Source: Clostridium acidisoli DSM 12555
GTDB taxonomy: Bacteria; Bacillota; Clostridia; Clostridiales; Clostridiaceae
Direction: 5' to 3'
NCBI RefSeq assembly: GCF_900176305.1
Contig: NZ_FWXH01000003.1
Span: 124,001-188,000, forward strand
Length of the DNA stretch: 64,000 nucleotides
Shown: one piece after another, positions 1 to 8,751 of the stretch
Layout: each line of letters opens with the position of its first letter
How positions within the stretch are numbered: position 1 is the first letter of the stretch
Notes under the pieces: model-generated
What the model saw: only the letters and a program-made list of their open reading frames with translations
Told to the model about the DNA's origin: nothing
The model's database searches: none
Translations under genes and position numbers: made by a program

Positions 1-210
1 GCTATAATAAAAATAAAAAATGTTATTAAAAATGTAGATGATAAAGATTTAAAAATATTTTATATTGGTTTCTTTGCAGCTATGATAGGTTTTTTCGTTA
101 TGAATCTTTTTGAAAGTCTTTTTACAGTGCCAGCAGTAGTTACGTATTTTTGGCTATTTTTAGCTGCAGCTGATGGACTTCTACATAGAAAAAGTGATTA
201 TATTTATTAG
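1..210 (+). CDS. C-terminal end of O-antigen ligase/polymerase-like membrane protein (partial)
   Basis: The window opens inside this gene; 69 codons remain before TAG. The visible tail has one clear hydrophobic stretch (FYIGFFAAMIGFFVMNLF), then a loop and a second hydrophobic segment ending in AAADGLLHRKSDYIY. This layout is typical of the last two membrane helices of Wzy polymerases and O-antigen ligases, integral membrane enzymes that polymerise or transfer lipid-linked glycans. The gene is followed at 8 bases by a WecG/TagA-type transferase and then by rfbD, a flippase and two glycosyltransferases, which supports a surface-polysaccharide role. The family call rests on context and on the shape of a short tail. 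Confidence 0.6.
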   Translation, partial: AIIKIKNVIKNVDDKDLKIFYIGFFAAMIGFFVMNLFESLFTVPAVVTYFWLFLAAADGLLHRKSDYIY

Positions 211-218
211 GAGGACAT

Positions 219-938
219 ATGTTTTCAAAGATATTAAAATACGATATATACAATAAGAGTAAAACTGAATTTATTAATTATATAAGAGGATTTGATAAAA
301 TTCATATAATTTCAGGAAATCCGGAAGTTTTATATAATGGTCTTTATGATAATTCTGTTTTTGAAGGATGCACTATAAAAAACTCTGTTATAGTACCGGA
401 TGGTATTGGGGTTGTTATAGCCTCTAAAATTGCAAAATCCCCTGTAAAGGAGAAGATAGCTGGAATTGAGGTTATGGAGGAAATAGTAAAATTTTGCGTA
501 GAGGATAAAAAAGGGATATATTTTTTAGGTGCAAAACAAGAGATGCTTGATAAATGTATTGAAAATCTTAAAAATAAATATAAAGGACTAATTATTTCTG
601 GAAGCCACAATGGCTATTTTGATACTGAAAACTGTGAGGATATATTAGATGATATAAGAAAAACTGGGCCCCACGTGGTTTTTGTAGCAATGGGATGTCC
701 AAGGCAAGAAAAGTTTATAAATAAATATATGAATAGTTTGCCCGCAAATATATATATGGGACTTGGTGGGAGTTTTGATGTTATTTCAGGAAAACTTAAA
801 AGAGCGCCAAAATGGATGATTAGGTTTGGACTTGAATGGCTTTATAGAGTTGCTAAAGAGCCATTTAGAATAAAGAGGCTAGGAGTTATACCAAAGTTTT
901 TGCTTAAGGTAGCCTTAAATAAAAATTATAAAGCTTAG
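219..938 (+). CDS. WecG/TagA/CpsF family glycosyltransferase
   Basis: This 239-residue protein has the full length of the WecG/TagA/CpsF family (GT26). These enzymes transfer N-acetylmannosaminuronate, N-acetylmannosamine or related sugars to undecaprenyl-linked GlcNAc on the inner face of the membrane. Visible family motifs are VPDGIGVVIASK (about residues 59-70), FLGAKQEMLDK (about 100-110), HNGYFD (about 130-135) and VFVAMGCPRQEKFI (about 153-166). No membrane span is evident, as expected for a peripheral enzyme. The ATG follows an ideal AGGAGG at 210-215. It is cotranscribed with the polymerase tail before it and rfbD after it. The exact sugar cannot be read from sequence. Confidence 0.88.
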   Translation: MFSKILKYDIYNKSKTEFINYIRGFDKIHIISGNPEVLYNGLYDNSVFEGCTIKNSVIVPDGIGVVIASKIAKSPVKEKIAGIEVMEEIVKFCVEDKKGIYFLGAKQEMLDKCIENLKNKYKGLIISGSHNGYFDTENCEDILDDIRKTGPHVVFVAMGCPRQEKFINKYMNSLPANIYMGLGGSFDVISGKLKRAPKWMIRFGLEWLYRVAKEPFRIKRLGVIPKFLLKVALNKNYKA

Positions 939-963
939 ATAATATTAATAGGAGTTGATATAA

Positions 964-1806
964 ATGAAAATTTTAATTACTGGAGCAAATGGACAGCTTG
1001 GAAGAGAACTTCAAAGGCAATATGGAAAAAGAGATGATGAACTGATACTAACAGATGTAAAGGATCTTGATATAACAGATGTAATTGCGGTTAATAAATT
1101 TGTAAATGAAAACAAACCAGATGTTATAATAAACTGTGCAGCACATACTCAAGTTGATAAATGTGAAGAACAAATAGAACTTGCAACTAAAATAAATACT
1201 GTAGGTCCTAAAAATTTGGCAGCAGCAGCTTTTAACATTGGAGCAGAAATAGTTCAAGTTTCTACAGATTATGTTTTTGATGGAGAAGGCAATAAAGAAC
1301 TAACAGAGTTTGATGCTACAAATCCACAATCAGTTTATGGAGCAACTAAGCTTGAGGGAGAAAAGTTAGTTAAAGCTTTAAATCCAAAGCATTACATAGT
1401 TAGAACTGCATGGCTTTATGGTGATGGTGGTAATTTTATCAAAACAATGCTTAAGTTAAGTAAAGATAGAGATGAGCTTAAAGTTGTAAATGATCAAATC
1501 GGTACTCCAACAAGTACTGTTGATTTAGCAAATGTAATAATTAAGCTTGTAGACGAAAAAAATTATGGGTTATTCCATTGCACGTGCAAGGGTGTTTGCT
1601 CTTGGTATGACTTTGCAGTAGAGATATTTAAAATTAAAAATATCAATATTAAGGTTAATCCATGTACATCTGATGAATTTCCTACAGCAGCAAAAAGACC
1701 AAAATATTCTGTACTTAGAAATTACATGTTAGAATTAACTACTGGTGATATTACAAGAGATTGGAAAGAATCATTAAGAGAGTATCTTGCAGAACTTGAG
1801 ATATAA
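964..1806 (+). CDS. rfbD: dTDP-4-dehydrorhamnose reductase
   Basis: RfbD/RmlD reduces dTDP-4-keto-L-rhamnose to dTDP-L-rhamnose with NAD(P)H, the last step of activated rhamnose synthesis. The 280-residue length matches the family. The N-terminus carries the Rossmann motif TGANGQLG (residues 6-13). STDYVFDGE (about 101-109) and the catalytic YGATKLEGEK (about 125-134, YxxxK) mark an extended short-chain dehydrogenase of the RmlD type. The ATG follows GGAG at 952-955. A strong terminator just downstream closes this transcript. RmlA, B and C are not in the window, so they must lie upstream or elsewhere. Confidence 0.92.
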   Translation: MKILITGANGQLGRELQRQYGKRDDELILTDVKDLDITDVIAVNKFVNENKPDVIINCAAHTQVDKCEEQIELATKINTVGPKNLAAAAFNIGAEIVQVSTDYVFDGEGNKELTEFDATNPQSVYGATKLEGEKLVKALNPKHYIVRTAWLYGDGGNFIKTMLKLSKDRDELKVVNDQIGTPTSTVDLANVIIKLVDEKNYGLFHCTCKGVCSWYDFAVEIFKIKNINIKVNPCTSDEFPTAAKRPKYSVLRNYMLELTTGDITRDWKESLREYLAELEI

Positions 1807-1821
1807 TTGCTATAATATATT

Positions 1822-1854
1822 AAGACTCGTACTTTTAAAAGTACGAGTCTTTTA
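1822..1854 (+). terminator. Rho-independent terminator after rfbD
   Basis: A perfect 11-bp inverted repeat (AAGACTCGTAC at 1822-1832 and its complement at 1841-1851) encloses TTTTAAAA and runs into a short T tract. It separates rfbD from the flippase gene, so that gene probably has its own promoter or relies on read-through. Confidence 0.85.
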
Positions 1855-1879
1855 AAAAGGATTTAAGGATGGTATCTAA

Positions 1880-3301
1880 ATGAATAAAGTAGCTAAAAAT
1901 GCCTTGGTGGTAATTTTATCAAGTGTGTTATCCCAGTTATTAGTATTTTTTATAGCAAGTATTGTTGGAAAAAGACTAGATGCGGCTGCATTTGGAGAAT
2001 TAACAACAGTTCAGGCTATGATGACATATTTTACTTTGCTTGTAGGTTTTGGATTGCAAACCTATGGAACTCGTGAAATTGCTAAGGATAAAAAGAGGAT
2101 AAATAGGGTTGTTGGAGAAATTCTAGCCTTTAGAATAGTTATATTTATTGTTAGCTTTGTTGTAATAGTTGTAGTGGCTTTATGTATATGGAAATTTAAT
2201 CATGACAAGGTGTTAGCAACACTTCTAATATTATATGGATTAACTTTGTTACCATCTGCTATAAGTATTGATTGGGTGTACAGTGGAATACAAAAAATGG
2301 AGTATAATTCAGTATACAATATATTTAAGAGTGGAGTACCATTTATTCTAGTATATATTTTTTTAAAAACAAAGAATCAGTTATATTATGTCCCAATATT
2401 TACAATTATAGCATTAGTAATTGGCTCTGTTTATCAATTTTATGGATATTTTTTTAAGGAAAAACTAAAAATATCCATAAATTTAGATAAAAAAACAGTG
2501 TTAGGTTATATAAGTTTTGGATCACCATTTTTAATTTCTGGAATATTAGCAATGATAAATGGAAATGTTGATAGATTGGTTATATCATTTTTTAGAGGTA
2601 GAACAGAGGCAGGAATTTATGGAGCTGGATATACTATTATAAGTTTTCTTATAAATATAGTTGGTATGATATTTATTCCTATTTTTCCTGTAATAATAAC
2701 GTATTTTAATGAAAATGCCAAGGAAAAACTTAGTGAACTTATGAATAAAACTTCAAAAATTTTAGCAGCATTTGTAGTACCAGTGGCATTTGGCGGAATA
2801 ATTCTTTCCAGGGAAATAATAATATTGTTATTTGGGAAACCGTATGTTGGAGCGTACATGTCTTTTTCAATACTATTAATTTATGTTATAATTCTTTTCT
2901 TTAGAGAATTATATGGATATGGGTTAAATGCTTGTAATTTAGAAAAAAAATATGTAAAGGCAGTTGCAGTTTCATCTATTATTAACCTTGGTTTAAACTT
3001 AATTCTAACACCGAGATACGGAATGAATATTGCGGCTATAATAACATTACTATCTGAAGTCATTAATTTTGTAATGATGAAGTATTATGCAAAAGAAGTA
3101 ATAATTGTATCAAACACAAAAAATATTGTGAAAGTATTATTTCCAAGTTTATTGATGGCTGCGGTAACAATATTCCTTAAATATTTTAATGTAAATATTG
3201 TTATAAATATTATCATCAGTGCAGCTGCTTATAGTAGTTTTATATTTATTACAAAGTATATAACAATTTCTGAAATTAAATCAATAATTAGAAAAGGGTG
3301 A
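1880..3301 (+). CDS. Wzx-type oligosaccharide flippase (MOP superfamily)
   Basis: This 473-residue integral membrane protein has about 12-14 hydrophobic helices, beginning with NALVVILSSVLSQLLVFFIA. The early segment FGELTTVQAMMTYFTLLVGFGLQTYGTREIAKDK is characteristic of polysaccharide-biosynthesis flippases. Such proteins move undecaprenyl-diphosphate-linked repeat units from the cytoplasmic to the outer face of the membrane. The ATG has a modest AAGGAT at 1865-1870. The gene runs into the GT4 gene, whose ribosome binding site lies over this stop codon, so the two are probably translationally coupled. The transported glycan is unknown. Confidence 0.88.
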   Translation: MNKVAKNALVVILSSVLSQLLVFFIASIVGKRLDAAAFGELTTVQAMMTYFTLLVGFGLQTYGTREIAKDKKRINRVVGEILAFRIVIFIVSFVVIVVVALCIWKFNHDKVLATLLILYGLTLLPSAISIDWVYSGIQKMEYNSVYNIFKSGVPFILVYIFLKTKNQLYYVPIFTIIALVIGSVYQFYGYFFKEKLKISINLDKKTVLGYISFGSPFLISGILAMINGNVDRLVISFFRGRTEAGIYGAGYTIISFLINIVGMIFIPIFPVIITYFNENAKEKLSELMNKTSKILAAFVVPVAFGGIILSREIIILLFGKPYVGAYMSFSILLIYVIILFFRELYGYGLNACNLEKKYVKAVAVSSIINLGLNLILTPRYGMNIAAIITLLSEVINFVMMKYYAKEVIIVSNTKNIVKVLFPSLLMAAVTIFLKYFNVNIVINIIISAAAYSSFIFITKYITISEIKSIIRKG

Positions 3302-3306
3302 TGTAA

Positions 3307-4431
3307 ATGCGATATTGCGTATTATATCCACAAGCAGAAAATGTTCATCTTATAAAAGACGTAGGAATGATTGCTTACAAGATGAATACTCTTTATGGTC
3401 ATGAGGCTTTTGTTGCTTCTTATAATAATGGAGAATATGACTATTTAAACAATGAGGTAAAAGGTTTAAAGCAAGAGTTTATCGATAAAAAGCATGGACA
3501 TCTTTTTAATATATTTTTATATCTTAAGAAAAATTCAAGTAAGATTGATGTTTTGCAAATATTTCATATGACATCAAAATCAGTGATATATGCAGTTTTA
3601 TATAAATTGTTTAATAAAAAGGGAATTGTATTTTTAAAATTAGATTGTACAGAAGAACTTCTGGTTAAAATAAAAGCTATGGGTTTTGCTGAAAAATTGT
3701 TTTTTAACTTCTTCTTAAATAGAGTAAATATTATAGGAGTAGAACAAAAAAAGATATATAAAGAGCTTAAAGTATTGTTAAAGAAACATACAAATAAGCT
3801 TTTAAATGTACCAAATGGAATGGATTTTACAACTGATGTTTTAAAAGAAAGAGTTGATTTTCAGGAGAAAGAAAATATAATTTTAACTGTAGGTAGGATT
3901 GGAAGCCCTGAAAAGGCATCAGATTTGTTAATGAGGGCGTTTGCTAGAGTAGATGAAAACATAAGGAAGGATTGGAAGCTTATCTTTGTAGGACCTATAG
4001 AAAATGAATTTAAGAGTGTTATAGGGGATTTCTTTAATAAAAATGAAAAACTTAAAGATGTAATCTTGTTTAAGGGCCCCATTTACGATAGAGCTGAGTT
4101 GTATAATGAATATAGAGAGGCTAAAATTTTTTGCTTAACTTCTAATTTTGAAAGTGTTGGTATTTCACTTATAGAGGCAGCAGCCTTTGGTGATGTAATA
4201 GTGTCCACAAGAGTTGGAATAGCGGATGAACTTGTGTCGAAGGGAAATGGTACAACTGTAAATATAGGAGATGAAGGTGCACTAACTAAGGCGCTTACAA
4301 ATTTATTGACTAGCAAAGAACTTGAAAGGTTTTCAAAGGCTACTGAAAATTTGTGTAGAGAAGAGTACAATCTAGATTTAATAGTAGAAAATTTAAATAA
4401 TAAAATAAAGAAATTAAGAGGAAATAATTAA
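3307..4431 (+). CDS. Glycosyltransferase family 4
   Basis: A GT-B fold retaining glycosyltransferase of 374 residues. The C-terminal Rossmann domain is clear: ENIILTVGRIGSPEKASDLL (about residues 194-213), then the nucleotide-sugar binding signature FESVGISLIEAAAFGDVIVS with its EX7E glutamates (about 281-300). The N-terminal acceptor domain is poorly conserved, which is normal. It starts 5 bases after the flippase stop, and the next gene begins at the base after its own stop, so flippase, GT4 and GT2 form one translation-coupled unit. It probably adds one sugar to the lipid-linked repeat unit; donor and acceptor are not deducible. Confidence 0.87.
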   Translation: MRYCVLYPQAENVHLIKDVGMIAYKMNTLYGHEAFVASYNNGEYDYLNNEVKGLKQEFIDKKHGHLFNIFLYLKKNSSKIDVLQIFHMTSKSVIYAVLYKLFNKKGIVFLKLDCTEELLVKIKAMGFAEKLFFNFFLNRVNIIGVEQKKIYKELKVLLKKHTNKLLNVPNGMDFTTDVLKERVDFQEKENIILTVGRIGSPEKASDLLMRAFARVDENIRKDWKLIFVGPIENEFKSVIGDFFNKNEKLKDVILFKGPIYDRAELYNEYREAKIFCLTSNFESVGISLIEAAAFGDVIVSTRVGIADELVSKGNGTTVNIGDEGALTKALTNLLTSKELERFSKATENLCREEYNLDLIVENLNNKIKKLRGNN

Positions 4432-5340
4432 ATGAAAAGTCCAAAAGTTTTTATTGTAATACTTAATTTTAATGCTTTTAATGATACTAAAGAATGTTTA
4501 AATAGCTTAAAAAATATAGACTATAATAATTATGAAATTATAGTTATAGATAATTGCTCGAAAGATCAGTCTTATATTAATCTAAAAGAAGAGTTTCCTG
4601 AAAATATTATGTTAAGGGCAGAAAAAAATAATGGATATGCCGAGGGAAATAATTTAGGAATAAAATATGCCCTTGATAAGGGTGCAGAATACATATGTGT
4701 TTTAAATAATGATGTGGCAGTAGAAAAAGATTTCTTAACTAAGGTTATCCGTGTTATGGAAAATGATAAAAATGTTGGTATTGCAGGACCTTGCATATGC
4801 AAATATGATAAAAAAAACATTATACAAGCTATGGGAGCAAATATAAACTTATACACAGGACTAACACAAGGAAAGTTTAAAGGGCAAAAATATGAAAAAG
4901 TAAAAAAAGAAAATATATTTGTGGACTATCTTGGAGGAGCATGTTTTATAGCTAGAAAAGAAGTTTTTAATAAGATTGGATTAATTCCTGAAAACTATTT
5001 TCTTTTTTTTGAAGAAACAGAATTTTGTTTAAAGGCGTCTAGGGAAGGTTTTAAGCTTTTGTGTATATATGAGAGTAAAATTTATCATAAAGGGTCTTCT
5101 ACAATTTCAAAGTATAATGGATTAAGTTATTACTTTTTAAATAGGAATAGAGTGATTTTTATAAGAAGAAATGCCAATATTTTTCAAAAATTAATATTTT
5201 CTATTTATATTTTTGTTGAAGCAGTTGGTCGTATAATATTAAGACGTGAGCCAATATCTCTAATAAAAAATATAATCAATGGTTTTAAAGCAGATACAAA
5301 TAAAATAGATATAAATATTATAAATTCATTTATAAAATAG
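4432..5340 (+). CDS. Glycosyltransferase family 2 (rhamnosyltransferase-like)
   Basis: An inverting GT-A glycosyltransferase of 302 residues. The donor-binding start VFIVILNFNAFNDTKECL (residues 5-22), EIIVIDNCSKDQS (about 36-48), the DxD-like VLNNDVAV (about 91-98) and the acceptor region FLFFEETEFCLKA (about 184-196) fit the WcaE/RfbF-like GT2 group, many members of which add rhamnose or GlcNAc. The ATG touches the previous stop codon, and its ribosome binding site (AGAGGAAA) lies inside that gene. This is the last gene of the polysaccharide block. rfbD nearby makes dTDP-rhamnose a plausible donor, but that is inference. Confidence 0.87.
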   Translation: MKSPKVFIVILNFNAFNDTKECLNSLKNIDYNNYEIIVIDNCSKDQSYINLKEEFPENIMLRAEKNNGYAEGNNLGIKYALDKGAEYICVLNNDVAVEKDFLTKVIRVMENDKNVGIAGPCICKYDKKNIIQAMGANINLYTGLTQGKFKGQKYEKVKKENIFVDYLGGACFIARKEVFNKIGLIPENYFLFFEETEFCLKASREGFKLLCIYESKIYHKGSSTISKYNGLSYYFLNRNRVIFIRRNANIFQKLIFSIYIFVEAVGRIILRREPISLIKNIINGFKADTNKIDINIINSFIK

Positions 5341-5402
5341 AATAATGACAATATAACTACACATAATACTAACATACTATATTTGTATTGGAGTGTGATT
5401 AT

Positions 5403-5966
5403 ATGGATTTTTATGATGTTATAAATAAAAGAAAAGGAATTAAGAAGTTTAAAAATACTGAAATAAGTGATGAAAAACTAGGAAGAATAATTAATGCTGC
5501 AATGAGTGCACCTTCTTGGAAAAACAAAACATCTTATAAATTTGTAATTGTTGATGATAAACATAAAAAAGATGCAATTGCAGAAGCTATAAGAAATAGT
5601 TCTGATGAGGCAAAAAATGCAATAAAAGATGCACCTATAGTTTCAATTGTAGTAGGAGAGCCAGAGGATTCTGGAAATATAGATGGGAAACCTTTTTATT
5701 TGGTAGATGGCGCTATTGCACTAGAACATTTTGTATTGGCAGCATCAAATGAGGGTTATGGAACATGCTGGATAGCTTCTTTTGACGAGGATATAATAAG
5801 ACGTGAACTTTCAATACCATTTAACTTTAAAGTCATAGCACTTTCGCCTTTAGGAGAGATAGAAGAAGAAAAGCCACACAATCCAATGAAAAACGTCAAT
5901 GAGCATGTATTTATAAATGATTGGAATAGTCCATTTAGTAAAAGAAAAGAAAAAGTGTTAAGCTAA
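5403..5966 (+). CDS. Nitroreductase family protein
   Basis: An FMN-dependent NAD(P)H oxidoreductase of the nitroreductase fold, 187 residues from the chosen start. It begins MDFYDVINKRKGIKKF, where these proteins normally have a basic RRSIRKF-type FMN-phosphate contact, and has APSWKNKTSYKFVIV (about residues 31-45) and GYGTCWIASFDE (about 118-129), a typical FMN-binding glycine region. ATG 5403 is preferred over the in-frame TTG at 5388 because GGAG at 5390-5393 is well spaced for it and would lie inside the coding region otherwise. The physiological substrate is unknown. A terminator follows. Confidence 0.88.
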   Translation: MDFYDVINKRKGIKKFKNTEISDEKLGRIINAAMSAPSWKNKTSYKFVIVDDKHKKDAIAEAIRNSSDEAKNAIKDAPIVSIVVGEPEDSGNIDGKPFYLVDGAIALEHFVLAASNEGYGTCWIASFDEDIIRRELSIPFNFKVIALSPLGEIEEEKPHNPMKNVNEHVFINDWNSPFSKRKEKVLS

Positions 5967-5972
5967 ATGCTA

Positions 5973-6021
5973 AAAAGATATTATAAAGGCAAAAAAATTG
6001 CTTTTATAATATCTTTTTTAC
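5973..6021 (+). terminator. Rho-independent terminator after the nitroreductase gene
   Basis: An A+T-rich 18-bp hairpin (AAAAGATATTATAAAGGC against GCTTTTATAATATCTTTT, one G-U pair) with a short A-rich loop and a T run at 6015-6020. It separates the nitroreductase from the hemerythrin gene. Confidence 0.8.
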
Positions 6022-6115
6022 TTAAATGTATAGAAAAATTTTTTGAATATGATAAAATAAATCTAACTATAAAATTGTTGCCCAAAATATAAGAATAATT
6101 TAGGCGGTGTAGAAA

Positions 6116-6511
6116 ATGTTTGAAATGAAAGATGAATTTAGGACAGGAATAAAGATTATTGATGAGGAACATGAAAAGTTATTTGAAATAGCAGAAAGAG
6201 TATATCAATTATTAAAAAATCCATTTACTACCGATAAGTACGATAAGATTGTGTTGATATTAGAAGAACTTAAAAATTACACTGAGTTTCATTTTAAAGA
6301 TGAAGAGGAATATATGGCTAGTATAAATTATACAGGCCTTTTTACACAAAAAGTCCAACATGCAGAGTTTATCAAAGTATTTGATAATATGGATCTTAAA
6401 AGTATTGATAGTAATCAAGACGAGTCATTGATGAAGGTGCTAGATTACATATCAAAATGGTTAGTAGAACATATTTTAAAAGAGGATCTTAAAATTAATG
6501 AAGGAATATAA
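6116..6511 (+). CDS. Bacteriohemerythrin-like protein
   Basis: A 131-residue four-helix protein of the hemerythrin family, which binds O2 at a non-haem di-iron centre and in anaerobes is linked to oxygen handling. Ligand candidates are H19 (DEEHEKLF), H59 and E63 (HFKDEE), H82 (VQHAEF), and H119 and D124 (EHILKED). The position that normally supplies the first His of the HxxxH pair is Q78 here, so one of the five usual histidines appears to be missing. ATG 6116 follows AGGCGGTG at 6102-6109. It stands alone between a terminator and the cyclodeaminase-like gene. The family assignment is secure; oxygen binding is less certain because of the missing ligand. Confidence 0.87.
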   Translation: MFEMKDEFRTGIKIIDEEHEKLFEIAERVYQLLKNPFTTDKYDKIVLILEELKNYTEFHFKDEEEYMASINYTGLFTQKVQHAEFIKVFDNMDLKSIDSNQDESLMKVLDYISKWLVEHILKEDLKINEGI

Positions 6512-6559
6512 TTATCAATAAATTGAGTTTTATATTTTACGAAAGTGAGTGCATAAAAA

Positions 6560-7198
6560 ATGTTTCAAGACATGAAAATAAATGATTTTACGGACAAACT
6601 GTCAAGTGAGTCACCAGTACCTGGTGGAGGTGGAGCAGCAGCCTTAGGGGCAGCCTTAGCAGCATCGTTAACAGCAATGGTTTTTAACCTTACAGTTGGG
6701 AAAAAAGCATTTGAAGAATATGATGAACAGACTAAAAAATATGTATTGAAAAATCTTCAGGAGATAAAGGATTCAAAAAATGAATTTCTTACATTTATTG
6801 ATAAGGATGCAGAAGCCTTCTCAAAAATTATTGATTCGTTTAAACTTCCTAAAAATACAGATGAAGAAAAAATGATTAGAAGTAGAAAAATACAAGAAGG
6901 TTATAAATTTGCAGCTGAAGTCCCTATGGAGCTTGGGAAAAAATCAAATAGTATATATGAAATAATTGATGTTGCTATAAAATATGGCAACAAAAATGTA
7001 ATATCAGATGCAGGTGCGGCAGCCATCTTTAATCATTCTGTAATAGAAATAGCGGTATTAAATATAGCTATAAATTTATCCGGAATTAAAGATGAAGGAT
7101 TAAAAGGTATCTTGAAGAAGCTTTCCCAGGATATGTTAAATTATAGCCAAGAAAAGAAAGATAGTATTTTAAAAAATGTGTATAAACAAATATATTAA
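6560..7198 (+). CDS. Cyclodeaminase/cyclohydrolase family protein
   Basis: This 212-residue protein matches the formiminotransferase-cyclodeaminase C-terminal family (FTCD_C), which includes FchA-type methenyl-tetrahydrofolate cyclohydrolases. The hallmark N-terminus is FTDKLSSESPVPGGGGAAAL followed by an alanine-rich helix. SDAGAAAIF (about residues 153-161) is a second conserved patch. It likely converts formimino- or methenyl-THF in the one-carbon pool; which of the two cannot be told from sequence. No formiminotransferase domain is present. The ribosome binding site (GAAAGTGAG, 6541-6549) is modest. A bidirectional terminator lies just after the stop. Confidence 0.85.
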   Translation: MFQDMKINDFTDKLSSESPVPGGGGAAALGAALAASLTAMVFNLTVGKKAFEEYDEQTKKYVLKNLQEIKDSKNEFLTFIDKDAEAFSKIIDSFKLPKNTDEEKMIRSRKIQEGYKFAAEVPMELGKKSNSIYEIIDVAIKYGNKNVISDAGAAAIFNHSVIEIAVLNIAINLSGIKDEGLKGILKKLSQDMLNYSQEKKDSILKNVYKQIY

Positions 7199-7200
7199 TG

Positions 7201-7237
7201 AAAAAACCTGTAGAAGTTATTCTTCTACAGGTTTTTT
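7201..7237. terminator. Bidirectional terminator between convergent genes
   Basis: A perfect 16-bp inverted repeat (AAAAAACCTGTAGAAG at 7201-7216, complement at 7222-7237) with A and T flanks, so it can stop transcription in both directions. It overlaps the last codons of the reverse-strand GNAT gene, whose C-terminal GPKKPVEE is encoded by one arm. Confidence 0.88.
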
Positions 7238-7729
7238 TGGCCCAGTTAAATCTAATTGATAAAACATAAGATCAAGCCATCTACCAAATTTATATCCAGC
7301 TTTTTTTATTGTACCAGAATATGTGAAACCCAATTTTTTATGTAGTGATATACTTGTAATGTTTTCTGAATCAATTCCAGCAACCATTGTGGCATATTCC
7401 ATTTTATTGGAAATTGCTATTAATTCCTTCATAAGGGTGGTAGCAATACCTTTGTTTCTATAATCTTTATGTACATATAGAGAATGTTCTATTGAGTATT
7501 TAAAGGCAGGCCAAGGCCTAAATGAGCCAAAGGTAGCAAATCCAGCAACTACGTTGTTATCCTCAAAAACTATCAGAGGGCATCCGCTAGCTAGCTTGTC
7601 TTCATACCATGCTATTCTATCTTCAAGGGTATGTGGCTTGTAAGAGTATATTGCAGTAGTATTTAATATTGCGTCATTGTATATTTCTAGAATTCTACTT
7701 AAGTCTTGTTTTGTAGCATTTCTTATCAT
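7217..7729 (-). CDS. GNAT N-acetyltransferase (Pat/MnaT-like)
   Basis: A 170-residue GCN5-type acetyltransferase. The N-terminus MIRNATKQDLSRILEIYNDA and the segment TTAIYSYKPHTLEDRIAWYE are typical of the phosphinothricin / methionine-sulfoximine acetyltransferase subgroup (Pat, YncA/MnaT). The acetyl-CoA loop is YRNKGIATTLM (about residues 94-104), with SLHKKLGF further on. These enzymes acetylate small amino-acid analogues with acetyl-CoA in the cytosol. The gene reads towards the cyclodeaminase gene and shares its terminator. The natural substrate is unknown. Confidence 0.87.
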   Translation of the reverse strand: MIRNATKQDLSRILEIYNDAILNTTAIYSYKPHTLEDRIAWYEDKLASGCPLIVFEDNNVVAGFATFGSFRPWPAFKYSIEHSLYVHKDYRNKGIATTLMKELIAISNKMEYATMVAGIDSENITSISLHKKLGFTYSGTIKKAGYKFGRWLDLMFYQLDLTGPKKPVEE

Positions 7730-7766
7730 TTATTCGCCTTTCTATTATTAGGCATATTTTTTTAAT

Positions 7767-7810
7767 GCCTTAATTCTAAAAAAATTATATAATTTTTTTA
7801 GAATTAAGGC
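7767..7810 (-). terminator. Rho-independent terminator of pdaA
   Basis: A perfect 20-bp inverted repeat with an ATAT loop (arms 7767-7786 and 7791-7810; core GCCTTAATTC). It lies 8 bases past the pdaA stop codon in the reverse direction. Confidence 0.85.
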
Positions 7811-7818
7811 AAGTGAGA

Positions 7819-8640
7819 TTATGGTAAATCATTAAGAGTTTTAAATTCATAACCCATAGATTTCCACTGCTTAATTAATGAATCTAATATATCTGTATTT
7901 GTTTTAGATACCGCATGTAAAAGATATATACCTCCTGGATGAGTCCTTTTTATTAGCAATTTTTTTGAACTCTCAGGGTTTGGTTGATCATCTTTTATCC
8001 AGTCTCTATAAGCTAGACTCCAGAATATTGTTTTATAACCAAGTTTTTTTGTATAGTTAAGAGAAAGCTCACTATATTTGCCCATGGGTGGTCTAAAAAA
8101 CTTACTCATTTTGTATCCAGTAGCATCTTTGTAAACCTGTTCTGTGGAATTTAATTCAAAGGCAAATTTTTTTTCATCTGTAACTTTAGCCATGGAAGGA
8201 TGGGTATTTGAATGATTACAAACCAAATTTCCATCATCAGCCATACGTTTAACTAAAGCTGTATTTGCTTTTATATATGGAACAGTAACAAAAAAAGCTG
8301 CTTTTACATTATTTGCTTTTAATATATCAAGTATTTTTTCAGAGTAGCCATTTTCATAGCCCTCGTCAAAGGTAAGATATATATATTTGTGTTTTGTATC
8401 ACCTAAGTAATAACCATTATATTTTTTTAGTAATTCTAAACTGCTTCCCTCTGCCCTAGAAGGTTTACCATCCTTTTCAGGCAAAAAGTACCAATTATAC
8501 TCTTTCGTGCTTATATCAGTTTTATTGGAAAAGGAATAAGAACTTTTAGATAAACATGTAGGCGGCATAACTTTAGCATTAGCGTATCCACCTAAGGATA
8601 CATTAAAAATTATAATTAAAGGTATTAATAATTTTTTCAT
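7819..8640 (-). CDS. pdaA: Delta-lactam-biosynthetic de-N-acetylase (spore cortex polysaccharide deacetylase)
   Basis: PdaA removes the acetyl group from muramic acid so that muramic delta-lactam can form in spore cortex peptidoglycan. The protein has 273 residues with an N-terminal export signal (KKLLIPLIIIFNVSLGGYANA). The CE4 deacetylase motifs are present: TFDEGYENG (about 108-116, the PdaA-type DEGYENG rather than TFDDG), HSNTHPSM (about 142-149) and RPPMGKYS (about 187-194). The late LLHAVSKTNTDIL matches the PdaA subfamily. Its own terminator and monocistronic layout suggest forespore-specific control as in Bacillus, where it is under SigG; I did not identify a clear SigG site. Confidence 0.9.
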   Translation of the reverse strand: MKKLLIPLIIIFNVSLGGYANAKVMPPTCLSKSSYSFSNKTDISTKEYNWYFLPEKDGKPSRAEGSSLELLKKYNGYYLGDTKHKYIYLTFDEGYENGYSEKILDILKANNVKAAFFVTVPYIKANTALVKRMADDGNLVCNHSNTHPSMAKVTDEKKFAFELNSTEQVYKDATGYKMSKFFRPPMGKYSELSLNYTKKLGYKTIFWSLAYRDWIKDDQPNPESSKKLLIKRTHPGGIYLLHAVSKTNTDILDSLIKQWKSMGYEFKTLNDLP

Positions 8641-8751
8641 ATTTTATATTCTCCTTGGTTATGATATACTTTATAATTGTAGAAAAAAATTATTTAATGT
8701 CTTTAGTAGTTTGTACATAGTTATCATAAATATGCAATGGAGTTTTTTGAA

